64,000 bases of DNA from Turbatrix aceti (lineage: Eukaryota; Nematoda; Chromadorea; Rhabditida; Panagrolaimidae). Location: the NCBI GenBank assembly GCA_963969345.1, contig OZ017768.1, positions 11,510,193-11,574,192 on the forward strand, given 5' to 3'. A program made the translations under genes and the position numbers. Below the pieces are notes generated by a model. That model was not told where the DNA came from. It saw only the letters and a list, made by a program, of their open reading frames with translations, and did not search any database. Position 1 is the stretch's first letter. Each line of letters begins with the position of its first letter. Shown here in pieces: positions 23,276 to 35,100 of the stretch.

Positions 23276-23878
23276 ACCTTTTGCTTAATGACAATGATTT
23301 AATGCTTTTGCCATTAAGGTCTGAGCTGAGGTTACAGTAATAGCAATTGCAGATTCTTCTATTTGTAAAAAATAAAACAATGAGTTTGAATTTATGTTCT
23401 ATGGTTGAAAATATACATAAAAAGTAGTAAAGCACTTTTTTTGTGAAAACAATTAGTATTATTTCATAAATAAATTGAAGTTGTCTTTTTTTGCACTTTT
23501 CATATAAGTTTTTGTCAAAAAACGATGCATTGGTGCGCTTCATTGAAAAAAAATGAAATTAAGCGGGCCAATACGGGCCGGACCGCGGGCCTAAATTCTC
23601 GGCCAGTTTTAGACCCTGGTTATTACGATGAAAGTTCTAGATCAGTAAGCTCTACGTTAATTTTTTAAATATTTAATCTGAGCTTTGAAACAACAAATTT
23701 ACTGGTATTAACAGTGTTGGAATGTGGTTCTTTCTCATATTTTTTTTGTCATTAAAAAAAGCGCTAATAAAATGTAAAAAGGAAAAATGAATACGAGTTT
23801 CCTCATATTTTCACACAAATATTAAAATTAACAAAATTGTAAACACTTTAAAATATTCACATTGCAGTTTCTGACGGT

Positions 23879-24004
23879 GTTACAGTTCAAAGAATGCGTA
23901 AGTGATTCTGTTGCATTTGGAAGTTTATCTTTTGTTACACTAAACTTTCATCATTTCAGAAAAAAATGTTGTTAAGAAGAATAAACAACGAGGAAAAATG
24001 TAAT
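23879..24004 (+). other. Orphan exon pair of unknown gene
   Basis: Segment 23867-23896 is bounded by cattgcag and gtaagtg. A second segment starts after tcatttcag near 23961. One frame through the junction reads SDGVTVQRMQKNVVKKNKQR and soon stops. No upstream exon or similarity was found. It could be the 3' end of an unrecognised gene or a chance arrangement. Confidence 0.25.
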
Positions 24005-24209
24005 CGTGTTCATAAGTGCAACATGCCGTTTTTTCAATGCTGTTCTGCTATTTTCACACGTTTATGGCTGACATAATGACAATTTTTTAGTCCATGTATA
24101 CTGTATCTCCGGTATGAATCGTCGATTAGTTGCATGTAATAGCCGAGCAATGATTGTTGGTGTATAGTCGAGTTTCTTTTCCATGCCATGCGTTGACCGT
24201 CGTTGCGAG

Positions 24210-24366
24210 CAGAGTTTTCGACTAAGCCAAAATTGCTGAGCCGAGCATTCGAGCCGCTCGGCTCGGCTCGCTCGGTGGTCCTCGAGCCGAGCATTCGAGC
24301 GAGCGGCTCGGCTTGCTCGAATGCTCAAAATGCTCGGCTCGATGCTCGGCTCAGTCGACAACTCTG
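24210..24366. mobile_element. hAT-like MITE, family 2 (GAGCCGAGC-rich), 157 bp
   Basis: Tips CAGAGTTTTCGACT and AGTCGACAACTCTG. Perfect 8-bp target duplication gttgcgag (24202-24209, 24367-24374). Almost the whole element is arrays of GCTCGGCTC/GAGCCGAGC. Sister copy at 25153-25284. Confidence 0.88.
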
Positions 24367-24983
24367 GTTGCGAGTCGTAGGCCAGCGCCTGGCCACTGTC
24401 CTGCCTCGTACCGCTGCCTTGCCGTCGCAGTTCCACTGCCGTTGGCTTCTTTCAACGTCGCCTGCCGTGGCGCTGCTTGCTTTCTGCCGCTCGTCGGGGC
24501 GTGTTCTTCTGTGCCCACCTTAGTAATAATTTAGAAAATGTTTTTTGTGCACTTGTAGCTCAGAGTGCTATTTATACTTTACAAATCATTTCTCAGGGAT
24601 TTGCTTGTATCCATTGTTTGGTTGACATTCGCCGACACTTAATGACATTGCCGTAAATAAGAGTATTAACAGCAGCCAGATAATCTCCATTTGATTACTT
24701 CTTTTTTTTGGAACACTGTTATACATTATGTACATGCTGTATGAATTATGGAAAACAATCTAGGAAGTATTAGTAATTATAACTCTCACATCAGTTAGTA
24801 GCAAAAAAATGGAAAATATCAAGCAGCAGCATAGAAAAGGAAAAGCTATAGCTTCTATATTTAGGTGCAACGATTTTGTAAATAAGAATTCCCCCACACA
24901 AAGCAAAAATGGTAACGATTCATATAGGCAAAGGCTACAAATAAAAAATGCATAGTTCTATTTGCTTACACGTTTAAGAAGAG

Positions 24984-25097
<114 letters not shown>

Positions 25098-25152
25098 TTT
25101 TTCAACCAATATTAAAAAAATGACGTAAACTGTGCTTTCGGGGGCTCTGAAG

Positions 25153-25284
25153 CAGAGTTGTCGACCGAGCCGAGCATTTCGAGCATTCGAGCGAGCCGAG
25201 CGGCTTGAATGCTCGGCTCGGAGGATTTCGAGCCGAGCCGAGCGGCTCGAATGCTCGGAAATTTTGGCTCGGTCGACAACTCTG
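25153..25284. mobile_element. hAT-like MITE, family 2, 132 bp
   Basis: Tips CAGAGTTGTCGACCGAGCC and GGCTCGGTCGACAACTCTG are a perfect 19-bp inverted repeat. Perfect 8-bp target duplication ctctgaag (25145-25152, 25285-25292). Interior of GAGCCGAGCGGCTCGAATGC-type units in both orientations. Confidence 0.9.
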
Positions 25285-25390
25285 CTCTGAAGCAACTAGG
25301 GCGTTGCCAGACTGCCAGAGGACACGAAAAACACTTTCAAATGATTTTATCAGCATTATGACAAAAATACGTTTATTTTATTCAATTGCA

Positions 25391-25510
25391 AAAATCGACG
25401 TTAGTTGTCAAAATCGAAGTTATGAAAAAAATTGCTAAATTCGAAGTTGTAAAAATCGAAGTTGCGAAAACCGAAGTTGCAGAATTCGATGTTGCAAAAT
25501 TCGAAGTAGT
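25391..25510 (+). repeat. About 18-bp tandem repeat (AAAATCGAAGTTG units)
   Basis: Six to seven imperfect units with consensus near AAAATTCGAAGTTGCA keep a multiple-of-three period, so an open frame through them encodes KIEV/KFEV repeats. No ATG-led gene with further features is supported. Confidence 0.55.
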
Positions 25511-25990
25511 GTCACTGAACCGAGACAGAGACAGACGTATACATTACGAAACAATCTTCTGCTTTTTTTTTATTTTGATGTTTGTTGATATCGAAATGAT
25601 GGCTTTAGTGAACAAAAAAAGCAACAATTAATAACAAGATTGGAAGCAATTACCCGAGCAATTAAAACGAATGAATGTTGGTTGATTCACCGTAATTCTA
25701 CAAAGGAAATATGTTTTATAGAAAATACAATGGAAAATGGTTGTTCGATACGCAAAAAAATAATGACAATTATTGAGACAGATAACACAAAAGTCTTGGG
25801 ACTTAGAACAAAACAGAATTTCGTTAAACGAAAATTAAAATATAGAAAATAAAATAAAAATGTGTACGTGATTTTGTACATATAATACAGTATTTCATTT
25901 TCTTTTGCTCTTGTTATTAAGCGTTTTGTAAGATGCATACAAATTACTAATATTGCATTAGCGTTACAGTAATTTTCGTTGTTGTTGTAG

Positions 25991-26667
25991 TTATTGATGC
26001 TGATACCGATGCAAAGTATGTTTTCGATGTTTTTTCGACGACCTAGTAGTCTTTGAAAGCGAAGTTGTAAAAGATTGCGTTTTAGAAATTTTTTTGCCGT
26101 GCGTTCGGTAAGCCCACTCCAGCAACTCGTGAAATTCTTTCTAAAAAGATTGGCATTTAGGCGAATATGTTTTTCTCTCTACCCCCTCAGCTCATTATCA
26201 GCACATTAATAGGCTCCATGACATTTTGGTTTGAAGGGTTCTGAACGAGTGTGTAGGTAAGTATTTTTACAAGGTACATCACATGGGAGTTATTATGAAC
26301 TTTCTGTTATACTGTATTCGACGTGGTATCATGTTTGTGCCACCAAAGATTATGCTTTTAGTTTTTTAATTTTAACACAATTACATGCAATTTTGCAGAT
26401 TTTTTTGTTTTTTTTTGTTTTCTGACTTACCATTTCTTTCGGAGTCATTTTTTCCCACTTTTGTTGATTATAATTTTCGTTCATTGCCTTTTGTTGGAAG
26501 TTGACAGTATGTGATTGACTGCTGTGCGTCGAGAAAGGATAGTGAGACGATGCCGGTGATGCGGGTGTTGTATTGTCGCGTGATTCGCTTGATTTACCGT
26601 ATGATACAAAAATCAGCGTGGACAGAAGTGTCACGTGTATTACAACAACGTAAATCGCCTGAACCAT
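25991..26667 (-). CDS. Secreted peptide precursor, W-x-x-RTHG family, left copy
   Basis: Two minus-strand exons, 26667-26431 and 26140-25991, joined in phase 0 (gtaagt...tctttttag); 128 residues. The N-terminus is a signal peptide (VQAIYVVVIHVTLLSTLIFVSYG), followed by a Ser/Thr/Gln-rich spacer. The presumed active region is WEKMTPKEM in exon 1 continuing into KEFHELLEWAYRTHGKK at the start of exon 2, then a basic tail. Gly followed by Lys-Lys is a classic amidation and dibasic-cleavage site, predicting a C-terminal ...YRTH-amide. The gene at 37843-38190 has the same layout and intron position (WQRATIEEM | DYYEDLITWGLRTHGIRR). An acceptor-like cttttgcag lies 13 bases before the ATG. It may be a neuropeptide or other secreted ligand; the helix pattern recalls NPF/NPY only loosely. 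Confidence 0.7.
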
Positions 26668-27364
26668 ATTTTTTGTCTGCAAAAGTGGTTTTGTATTGTT
26701 TGTTACATATAAAAAGCGTCATTTTAAAAACACGAGAAAACAATAACAAAGGGCCCTTTGTGCCACTAATAAAAAAGGCTACACAATGATAGTCGCAGAA
26801 CACATGCTCATATCTGACATGCATGCAACGCGTATCAGATATGAGCTATCCACGTTTTCAACTTTGTTGTTTAGCTTTAAGTGCCTAGTTTAACCTAAAG
26901 GCGGAGTTTACTCTCAATTTTCTCACGTTTTTTGAAAACTAAAGTGCCGCGCTTGACAACTGAATGAATAATAATAATAACAACAACATCAGCCGTTGTT
27001 AACAACTGTGTAAAAATGGAAACATGTGTTTAAATTTTTTGTTTTTACTGAAAAAAAGACAGACAGAAAAACAAGTAAAAAGCTAGGTTCTTTGTTTTAC
27101 CTGTAATGAACTTTTTATCTATGTACTAATAAAGTTATCAATCACCTTTTTTTTCTTTTTCTTCTGTTTTGCTGCGGAAAGAAAAGACGTTTTTCAATAT
27201 GATTGCGGGGGGGGGGGGGGTTTCAGGAAGCCGAAACAATCAAATGATATTACCATCACGTGAATTTCTGTGTGTATGAAGGTAATACATAAATAGGCAA
27301 CGGCTATACTAAAAAAATATGTGTATGCTTTGTTCGGGAAAGTGCATAGGGGGAATTACGCATT
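26668..27364. other. Spacer upstream of the left peptide gene
   Basis: AT-rich, no exon recognised; contains a G12 tract near 27207-27220. Confidence 0.4.
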
Positions 27365-27505
27365 GAATCAATACTTTACTTTACTTTACTTTACTTTATT
27401 ACTCTTACTCGTGCATAATAACTCATGTCAAAATTAAAGAGACAATGATGAGTATCGGGATTGCACAAAGAGGGCGCCGCCAATAGTAGCTACCTGCGCA
27501 CAGCG
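27365..27505 (-). mobile_element. LINE-B 3'-end copy
   Basis: Tail (AAAGT)n on the minus strand, then the shared actcttactcgtgc...gagacaatgatgagtatc and gggcgccgccaatagtagct segments seen at 17.4 and 41.0 kb. Confidence 0.65.
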
Positions 27506-27519
27506 TTTACTTTCACCTT

Positions 27520-28690
27520 ATTTTGACTTAGCGGGACGCGCGCAATTTTCGAGGGAGTTGTGTTCAAAAAAATGCCTTGGAGCCAATAATAGAGTTTTTT
27601 GCTAACGGTCTCTTCGATATGATTGATTATGTCCCAAAGATTGTTTTAAGCCACTCGCGGCATTTTTCCGACAATTTTACGCGGCGCTGCAGGCGATAAA
27701 AATTATAAAACTTTAAAATGACTTTTAAAAGACACTCTGTGAGCCGATTTAGGACCAAGGGGAGATCGACGACCCCGCATATTTACAACCCCCAAATGTT
27801 TTGTGCCAAAGTTGCAGGTGGCCGGGGGGGAGGAACAGAAATAAATATAAAAAAAATTCTAGAAGCCGGATTCTGGAGTTACGGCTTCTGGAAGTTTTCG
27901 ACGTCAAATTTTCAACTTGCTACAAAAAATCTGATTTTTGGAACACAGAGGTATCTTGGCACGAGAAATCGACTGGTGTACTCAGATTTTTTTTTAAACT
28001 TTTGATTTTTTTGGAATTATTGATTTCTGCAATTTTTCGTCATTTTGCCTTACATTTTTGGCTACAGCATTTGTATTCCTTCTGGGGGAGGAGTGAGGTT
28101 CAGATATTCTGGTAGAGCATGTTTTTCTGAGTCTGGGATAAAAAACACAAAAAAAAGTGGTAACACTTTTGTGACCATCCTTGGGCATATATCGCGCGCA
28201 CTTGACAAAAAAAGGGTGTAAACAGCCTCAACTGACAAAAAAAGGCGTGCGCGCGAGTAAAAGGAGTCATGTTTAAAAAAAGGCCCTGAAGCTCATTTTT
28301 GTTTTTTCTGCTAGCGGTTACCTGAATAGGTTTGATCATGTCCTGAAGATTGTAATAAGTCACTTGCGCGTTTAATCCGACAATTTTGGGCATTGCTACA
28401 GGCATTTGAAAAAACTGAAAAGTTGGAATGCCGTAACTCGTGGCAAAATAATACGATATAAAACACAAGTAACTTAAAGCAATGTTTGGAACATGCCCAA
28501 GCCTACCCAGGTGACCGCTAGCATAAAAAACAAAAATTGGCTTTAGGGCATTTTTTTAAACATGACTCCTTTTACGCGCGCGCACGCCTTTTTTTGTCAG
28601 TTGAAGCAAAAAAGAGGCTGTTTACACTCTTTTTTTGTCGAATAAATCGGCTCACAGAGTGTCTTTTAAATCGCTCGCAAAGTGCCTGTT
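27520..28690. repeat. Second foldback complex, related to the 19.4-20.6 kb element
   Basis: Inner arms 28205-28380 and 28465-28640 are inverted copies (GTGTAAACAGCCTC, GTGCGCGCG, AAAGGAGTCATG, CTGCTAGCGGTTACCTG). Outer arms AAAGACACTCTGTGAGCCGA near 27724 and its complement near 28650 enclose them. A diverged direct copy of the inner arm lies at 27555-27660. The core (gattgttttaagcc ... gctgcaggc) resembles the centre of the foldback at 19.9 kb. Confidence 0.7.
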
Positions 28691-29137
28691 AAAATTGACA
28701 ATACATATTACCTTGAATTCCTGATGTTTCATCCTTTAAGCCTTGGTGTCAGTTGCCCCGTGAGCGAAGTGACCTGTGATACATTACAAAGCAAATATTT
28801 TCCAGAAATTTCCACGACCCTGCTTCTTTTGCCTAACCGTAAAAATTTGTTTTTATCATCAATAATACACACATTCAATGCAGTTATTTGAGGGCTATAA
28901 TTTTCCTGATATAAAATGCTCGACAGAAAGTTTACACAACGCAGGGTCGGAAGCATGATAACACGATTCAGCGAAACCCTAACATTAGACAGACTGACTT
29001 ACAGAAAGACCGTGCATTCACTGATCGTTGTCCTCTACAACAGATATGCAGTCTGGAGTGATAACAGGTGTCAATCAGTAAAACCCGGCAATTTTTGAAA
29101 AAACTAGAGCAAATACCGACAATAAATCGTAGGTAAC

Positions 29138-32100
29138 ATGCGGTGCTTTCTCTGGAGATTTCTTTTGTTCGGTAAGTCCAAATTCAAAAAAATACAATTT
29201 ATTTACATTATAAAAATTAACCTAAATATCGTGTAAAAAAGTCTGCAACAACCAAATTACAGATTTTAGATATCAGTATTTTAATATTTAATTATAAATC
29301 CAGTTTAAATTATTTTGTTTTTTTTTCGAAAAACCCACAATGTGATACGTTATAGTGTACCAAGATAAAAAAATAAATGAAGTAGTGACATTAATAAAAA
29401 CATTTTAGGGATTTGCTGTGTGCTTCCAATTGTACATGGGCAATTCCAAGATTCTGACTCGGAAGAGCAAGAAGATCGTTGGTACCGTGATAGCTTCGTT
29501 CGCAAATATGCATCTAAAAGAGTGGGTTATTTGTCGTCTTTTTCATTTATAAATGACACTTTGGGGTCATTCGCATGGGATTCTATTGTAATGCAAAACG
29601 ACTGCTGGAATTCCGAATAAACAAACATTATTTTTCATTAAAAAAAATTGTTTTTTGCTTCCCTATTGATTTAAGCATTGTCATTTTTTATACACAATTT
29701 TTTTCAGCAATCTTTTGGTCTAGGCTCTGTGAACGCAGGCAAACAACCTCAAGGATACGACAAATTGTATACATACCTTTCCGCGTGCTTGGACAAAAAC
29801 GATCAAGTATTTTTGGTGAATGGAACTGAATGCCAAAATCATATTGCTCTTGGACGCTTCAAAAATGCTATAAATGCAACAGGGTAAGACATAGTATACA
29901 AAAATATTAGTTGTTAGGTTAATAATGTGCGTTTTGGCCCCGATTGCACAAATTGCAACTTGTAAGTGATGCGGGTTTGGGTCGAGTTACCCGAAAATTT
30001 TGGGTTCGGGGCAGACATGAAAACGGGCCTAATTCTTAGGCCCAGGCCCGGCCCGTCGAAAGCCCGGGCTTGGGCCGGGCCGGCCCGAAATTATCCGTTT
30101 TGTTTTTTTTCGAATTTTTGTCAAAAAAATAACAACCAATCGTTCTATTTATTTTATTTATTTATTTTTATTTATTTCACCATTACTCAGTGGTTAGTTA
30201 TCATTAGACCAGATGTTAGGAGGCACAAATGACGTCCACGTAGGCGTAAATGTCTCGATTCGTTTTGGTCGCGATCAATCGTTCTATGAACTACATAAAT
30301 TACTGACATTTACTCAAAATACCATGATTTTTATCCGTAGAGACTAAATTTTGTTAAAAATAACCAAAATACGGTTCATTTTTCTTACTTTTTACATTAT
30401 TGATTAAATACCGGGCCAAAACGGGCTTTTCCGGGCCTACTGAATAGTCACAGGCCCGCCCAAGCCCGGCCCGGGCCTGGGCCGGGACTGGGCCGGCCCG
30501 GGCTTTGGCGGGCCATTTTCATGTCTGGTTCGGGGTACAGGTTCGAAAAATTTGCGGGTATGAGAATCCGAAAAAAAGTCAGCGAGAAAAAAATTTGAAA
30601 ATACCGTTAAAAATAACAAAAATTGGCTTCTGAAGAAAGTAGCAAAACTTCGAATTTTCTGAACTTTGAAAAAACTGAACTTCGAATTTTTACGGAGCTG
30701 CCAATGCTGAACCATTAAAAAAAAAGTTGGATTCTGCAAGCAGTTTTTCTAGTCAAATTTTCAACTTTGGAGAATAATTTGATAAGTGCAAGCGCCTGCT
30801 GCGTATGCTAATTGTTGAAAAAACCAAACAGATGTGTCGGACACATCATGCTAGAGCTAAGCACCTGCAGGTACCTGCTTAGCGTTGCAATCAAGCAACT
30901 TGTGTCGACAAGCAGGGACGCTTGCTTACGTAAAATCAAAGGAAATACGACACCTTTCTCTTTTTTTAAAAGAAATTTTATCGTGTTTGGAACAATTTTC
31001 CGGCGTCATTGCCGACTGTATTCCCGGTTGATCTGAGCTTATTCTGTTTCCAAAGTGTTGCGTTTGGATAGCTTATTACCTCTTGCCAATGTAAGTTTTC
31101 GATTTTGCGTATTAAATGTTTTGTTTAAATATATTTAAATATATTATAATATTACTTCACAACGCCTAAAAGAATTTGTCAGAACAGCAATATTGAATTG
31201 TTTATTTGCATTTTCAAAAATTTGACTCTATTTTTTGAACAAAAAATATTACAGCTGGTCAAATCTTGAAATAACAACGTATCCAGGTTATGACGCAGAT
31301 CTGCAAGCATATGCCGCCGGTGTTCTTGAAGGTTGGTTAGGGTTTTTTTTGTTTCATAATCATTTTCCGAAAAGTAATAATCATTGTTGTTTACAACATG
31401 CTATTATCTATAAAGAATAGGTGTTATAGTTAAAGGATAATACCATTCATTCTCTGTCACATTTGTTTTTGTTGTTTGGCGGAGTAAGAAATATTTAACA
31501 CTTACAAAAAAAATGATTTTATTTTTTCTTTTCATTTATTTACCACCTCGGACAAGTTACAAAGATGGAGAGTCAGCTTGTTGTCCGCTTCGTGGTAAAA
31601 AATATGATTGTAACATAAAAAGCCAATTGAGCATCAGAGTAAAATACCGTTTCTATCAAATTTCTTTTTGCTGACCGATTATTTCATGTCCGCCGAAAAT
31701 GTTAACTCATACAAAATACAATTGTTCCATCGCAAAAACATTACAGAAATTTTTTTTTCAAGGTATTCTTACGCAAAAAGTTATCGCGTATCACATTGTG
31801 AATACTGTTGATGACTATTGCACGGGATTCACTGAGTACTGCAAACGACTATACAATTTCATAAATTCGAACATGCTCTATATAAAGCTGAAAATCGAAC
31901 GTTCCCCTCTGGATGACCTGTACTGGCAGTCAGTAAAGCGAACTATGCTTCAACTCTCCGGCATGTGGTATTCCTATTCTCATCGGACAAGCGGCTTCCC
32001 CGAGGTTATTCAACCTAAAATTACCTATGAAATAAATCCATTACTGTAAGTGCTTTTTTCATACATTTTTGTTTGCGTGTGTGTATCTCCTTGCAAACAA

Positions 32101-35100
32101 ATATCCGCTAATTCTCTTTTTGTCACTCAAATGCTACTTGTTAGAGCTTCCTAATACGGAAAATGGAAGAAATCCGAAGGTATAATAAAATTAGTATTAT
32201 AACAGTAGTCGGCACCGCGATCACTGGTGTAGAAAAAAAGACCGATTAAGCGATAAAAAAATAATGCACACAAAGGTACTGCGAACTAATGCGCAATTAA
32301 ACATGGTATTTAAAAATAGAATAGAGTAAAAAAATACAAAAAAATACGTGCCATATATCGAGTCATTTCTGACGTAATTCTCTTATCGTATTTGTATACT
32401 AACTAAGTTTAGTTGGTTTTCAAAATATTTTTGGTTACTTAATAACTTGTAACTTAATAACTTAATTGCAAGTTATTAAGTTACAAGATTGTACTTTAAG
32501 AAAATTATTATTTTTGAATTGCAATAAATAATTTTTGTTACAGTGTAATGCCTGACAAAAGAAAATTTTGTTCTTCTTCATTTTTTACAATACCAAAATT
32601 GATTTTTCCAAACAAATATATGTATTTAAAACTTTTTATATTCGTTACAACATTACAATACAATAATTAGATGTAGGGGCAGCGTATACGTAAAGGAGCC
32701 CGTCCGAAAACAAATGTTGATTAGTCGGCACCGTTATGCCATTACACCACCAACACTGTTCCACCCGCGCCTTTTTCTAAAACGTATTTGAATTTAAAAA
32801 ACCTTCCAATTTCACTAATTCTTTGTAATTGCAGCCTAATCAACATGAATGGCGACTTGTATGATTTGGAAAAAAAGTATAACAAAACAAAGGACCCTCT
32901 AAACAGTGAAGAAGGAAGCAAATGTTCCGGTCTTGTAAAAGTCACGAAAGACAATGCCGATTTATTGATTTCACAAGTTACAATGAGCGGGTATCAATCG
33001 ATGACACGCGTGCTCAAATTATACAGCTTTGCATACGGTACGTTGTAGCATCAAAGAGTATAAAAACTTTTCAAGCAACCAGGGATGCTATGTATAAATA
33101 GCATTATGCTTTTCCCAGCGTCAGGATGCAGCTCAAATCGCAACTTCCAAATACTTTTTTTTGCATGGCATTTGAAACTTCTTATTGCAGATAAGCATTT
33201 GTATCCAGGACAGGTCACATCATTTGCAAGCTATCCGGGCTTGCTGTATTCGAGTGATGATTTTGCACTCTTGGGCTCTGGACTCGCGGTTATCGAGACT
33301 ACAATAGCCGTTTGGGATAACTCAAAATACAACCAAACAAGTGTACGAGGACAACTGCCATGCTGGATACGCGTCATTGCAGCCAACCAGATTGCACGTA
33401 CCGGACGGGAATGGTGTGAGGTTTTTCGGCGATACAACTCAGGTACGTATAACAATCAATGGATTGTCGTCGACTATAAACGCTTCCAACCTTACCAACC
33501 GCTTTTAACTTACGGCCTACTTTACGTTCTCGAACAAATGCCGTTAGTCATTTTTTCGGCATCAAAGAATGAGTAACGACGTTTTTTTCATTTTCAGGGG
33601 CTTGGTTATCTATAAAGACCTTACAAAATTATTGGCAGAAAAGTCGTATTTTCCCAGTTATAACATTCCCTTTTTTGGGAAAATTAACAGATACAGCGGA
33701 TTTTCAAACAAAGTAAGTAGGGTGATGATTGGAAATATAAAAATTGAAAATTTTACTGACTGAGTTAAAAAGAAAACAAACAAATGATTTTTAAAAAATG
33801 TGTTTCCTTTTTTCACATTAAATCAGCCTGCTAAATTAATGATTTTGATCCAAATTCAAGCGTTTTCGAGATTTAGATTTTGATTTATGTATTTTTTGGA
33901 ATTGGCAATAATAAATGCAGTTATCCTGACTTTTTTTTATCAAAAAAATTATAATATTATCCAATGCAATCGGATCAAGCATACAAATTATTCACATTTT
34001 TTGTCATTTGATGTGTTTTTTAAGGCAAAAGAACACTATTGGTTTAATTACGATAAATGCCCTCGTTCCCGTATTTTTGCAAGGGATCACCACTCGGTTC
34101 ACGATTTGACATCTCTGCAGCAGCTCATGCGATACAACAATTACAAAAACGACCCCTTCAGTCGCTGCAACTGCACCCCACCTTATACGGCCGAAGCCGC
34201 CATCTCGGCACGTGGTGACCTAAATCCTCCAAATGGCACTTACCCCCTACCCAGCATGGGACACGTTAATCATGGAGCTCTCGATTACAAGGTATGTTAT
34301 GTTAAAATCGGTTTTTCTTTTTTTCCATGTCACGGATTAGCTGGATTAAAAAAGCAACGTATTTTACGGACACATTGAGAAGCAAACAAACAAATGCGTG
34401 TCATGCCATGGTGGTGGTGCACTAACCTAGTGCATGATGTACAATTCGGAGAACGCGCTAGCTCAAAATTAATCTGCAGACTTTTTATATAGCTCATGGT
34501 AATCAAAAACCATGAAGATGCATAGCAGTGTTCCAACTTGAAGAAACATTGACTCTGACTCTTGACTCTTGACCAGAGTCAAGTCAAAGTCAAAAGAGTC
34601 GACTCTTTTGACTCTGACTCCCAAAGTTGACTCTTTGACTCAGAATCGACTCATTTTGAATAAAATTTGACACCTATTGATTCATATTCAAAAACAATTT
34701 TTTAATGAAAAATTAACAAAATAATCGAAGCCCCCTAATGGACATTTTTCATTTAAAACACACATGCAAATTAATTTGCACCTGTTTTTGTTTTTTCGTG
34801 GGTCAAAATCTTTTCAATATAAAAGACATTTTCCATTTCTTAAAATTTGAATTTTGTCTTTTACGCGTAAAAGTTTTTTTCGAGAATTAATGGATTTTGT
34901 CCATTACGGGGAATGAATATCGATACAAATTTTTTAATTGAACATGTCCATTCGAGTCATTTTTTTGTGAGTACCCGACCCGAAATTCCGGGTATTTCGG
35001 GTCGGGTCCAAGTTCGGGTCGGGTTTCGGGTCGGGTACCCGACAGCACTGGTTCGAACCCTAAACAAAAGAACACCAAAACGTTGGCAATTTCTAGCATT

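Noticed and set aside
24062..24534. Long frames rich in Ser, Arg, Ala on both strands
   Set aside because: They run through the GC-rich MITE arrays at 24210-24366; composition comes from GAGCCGAGC repeats, not from a gene.
35041..35058. ggttcgaaccc resembling a tRNA T-loop/B box
   Set aside because: No cloverleaf can be built around it; it is the junction of a MITE tip with its flanking sequence.
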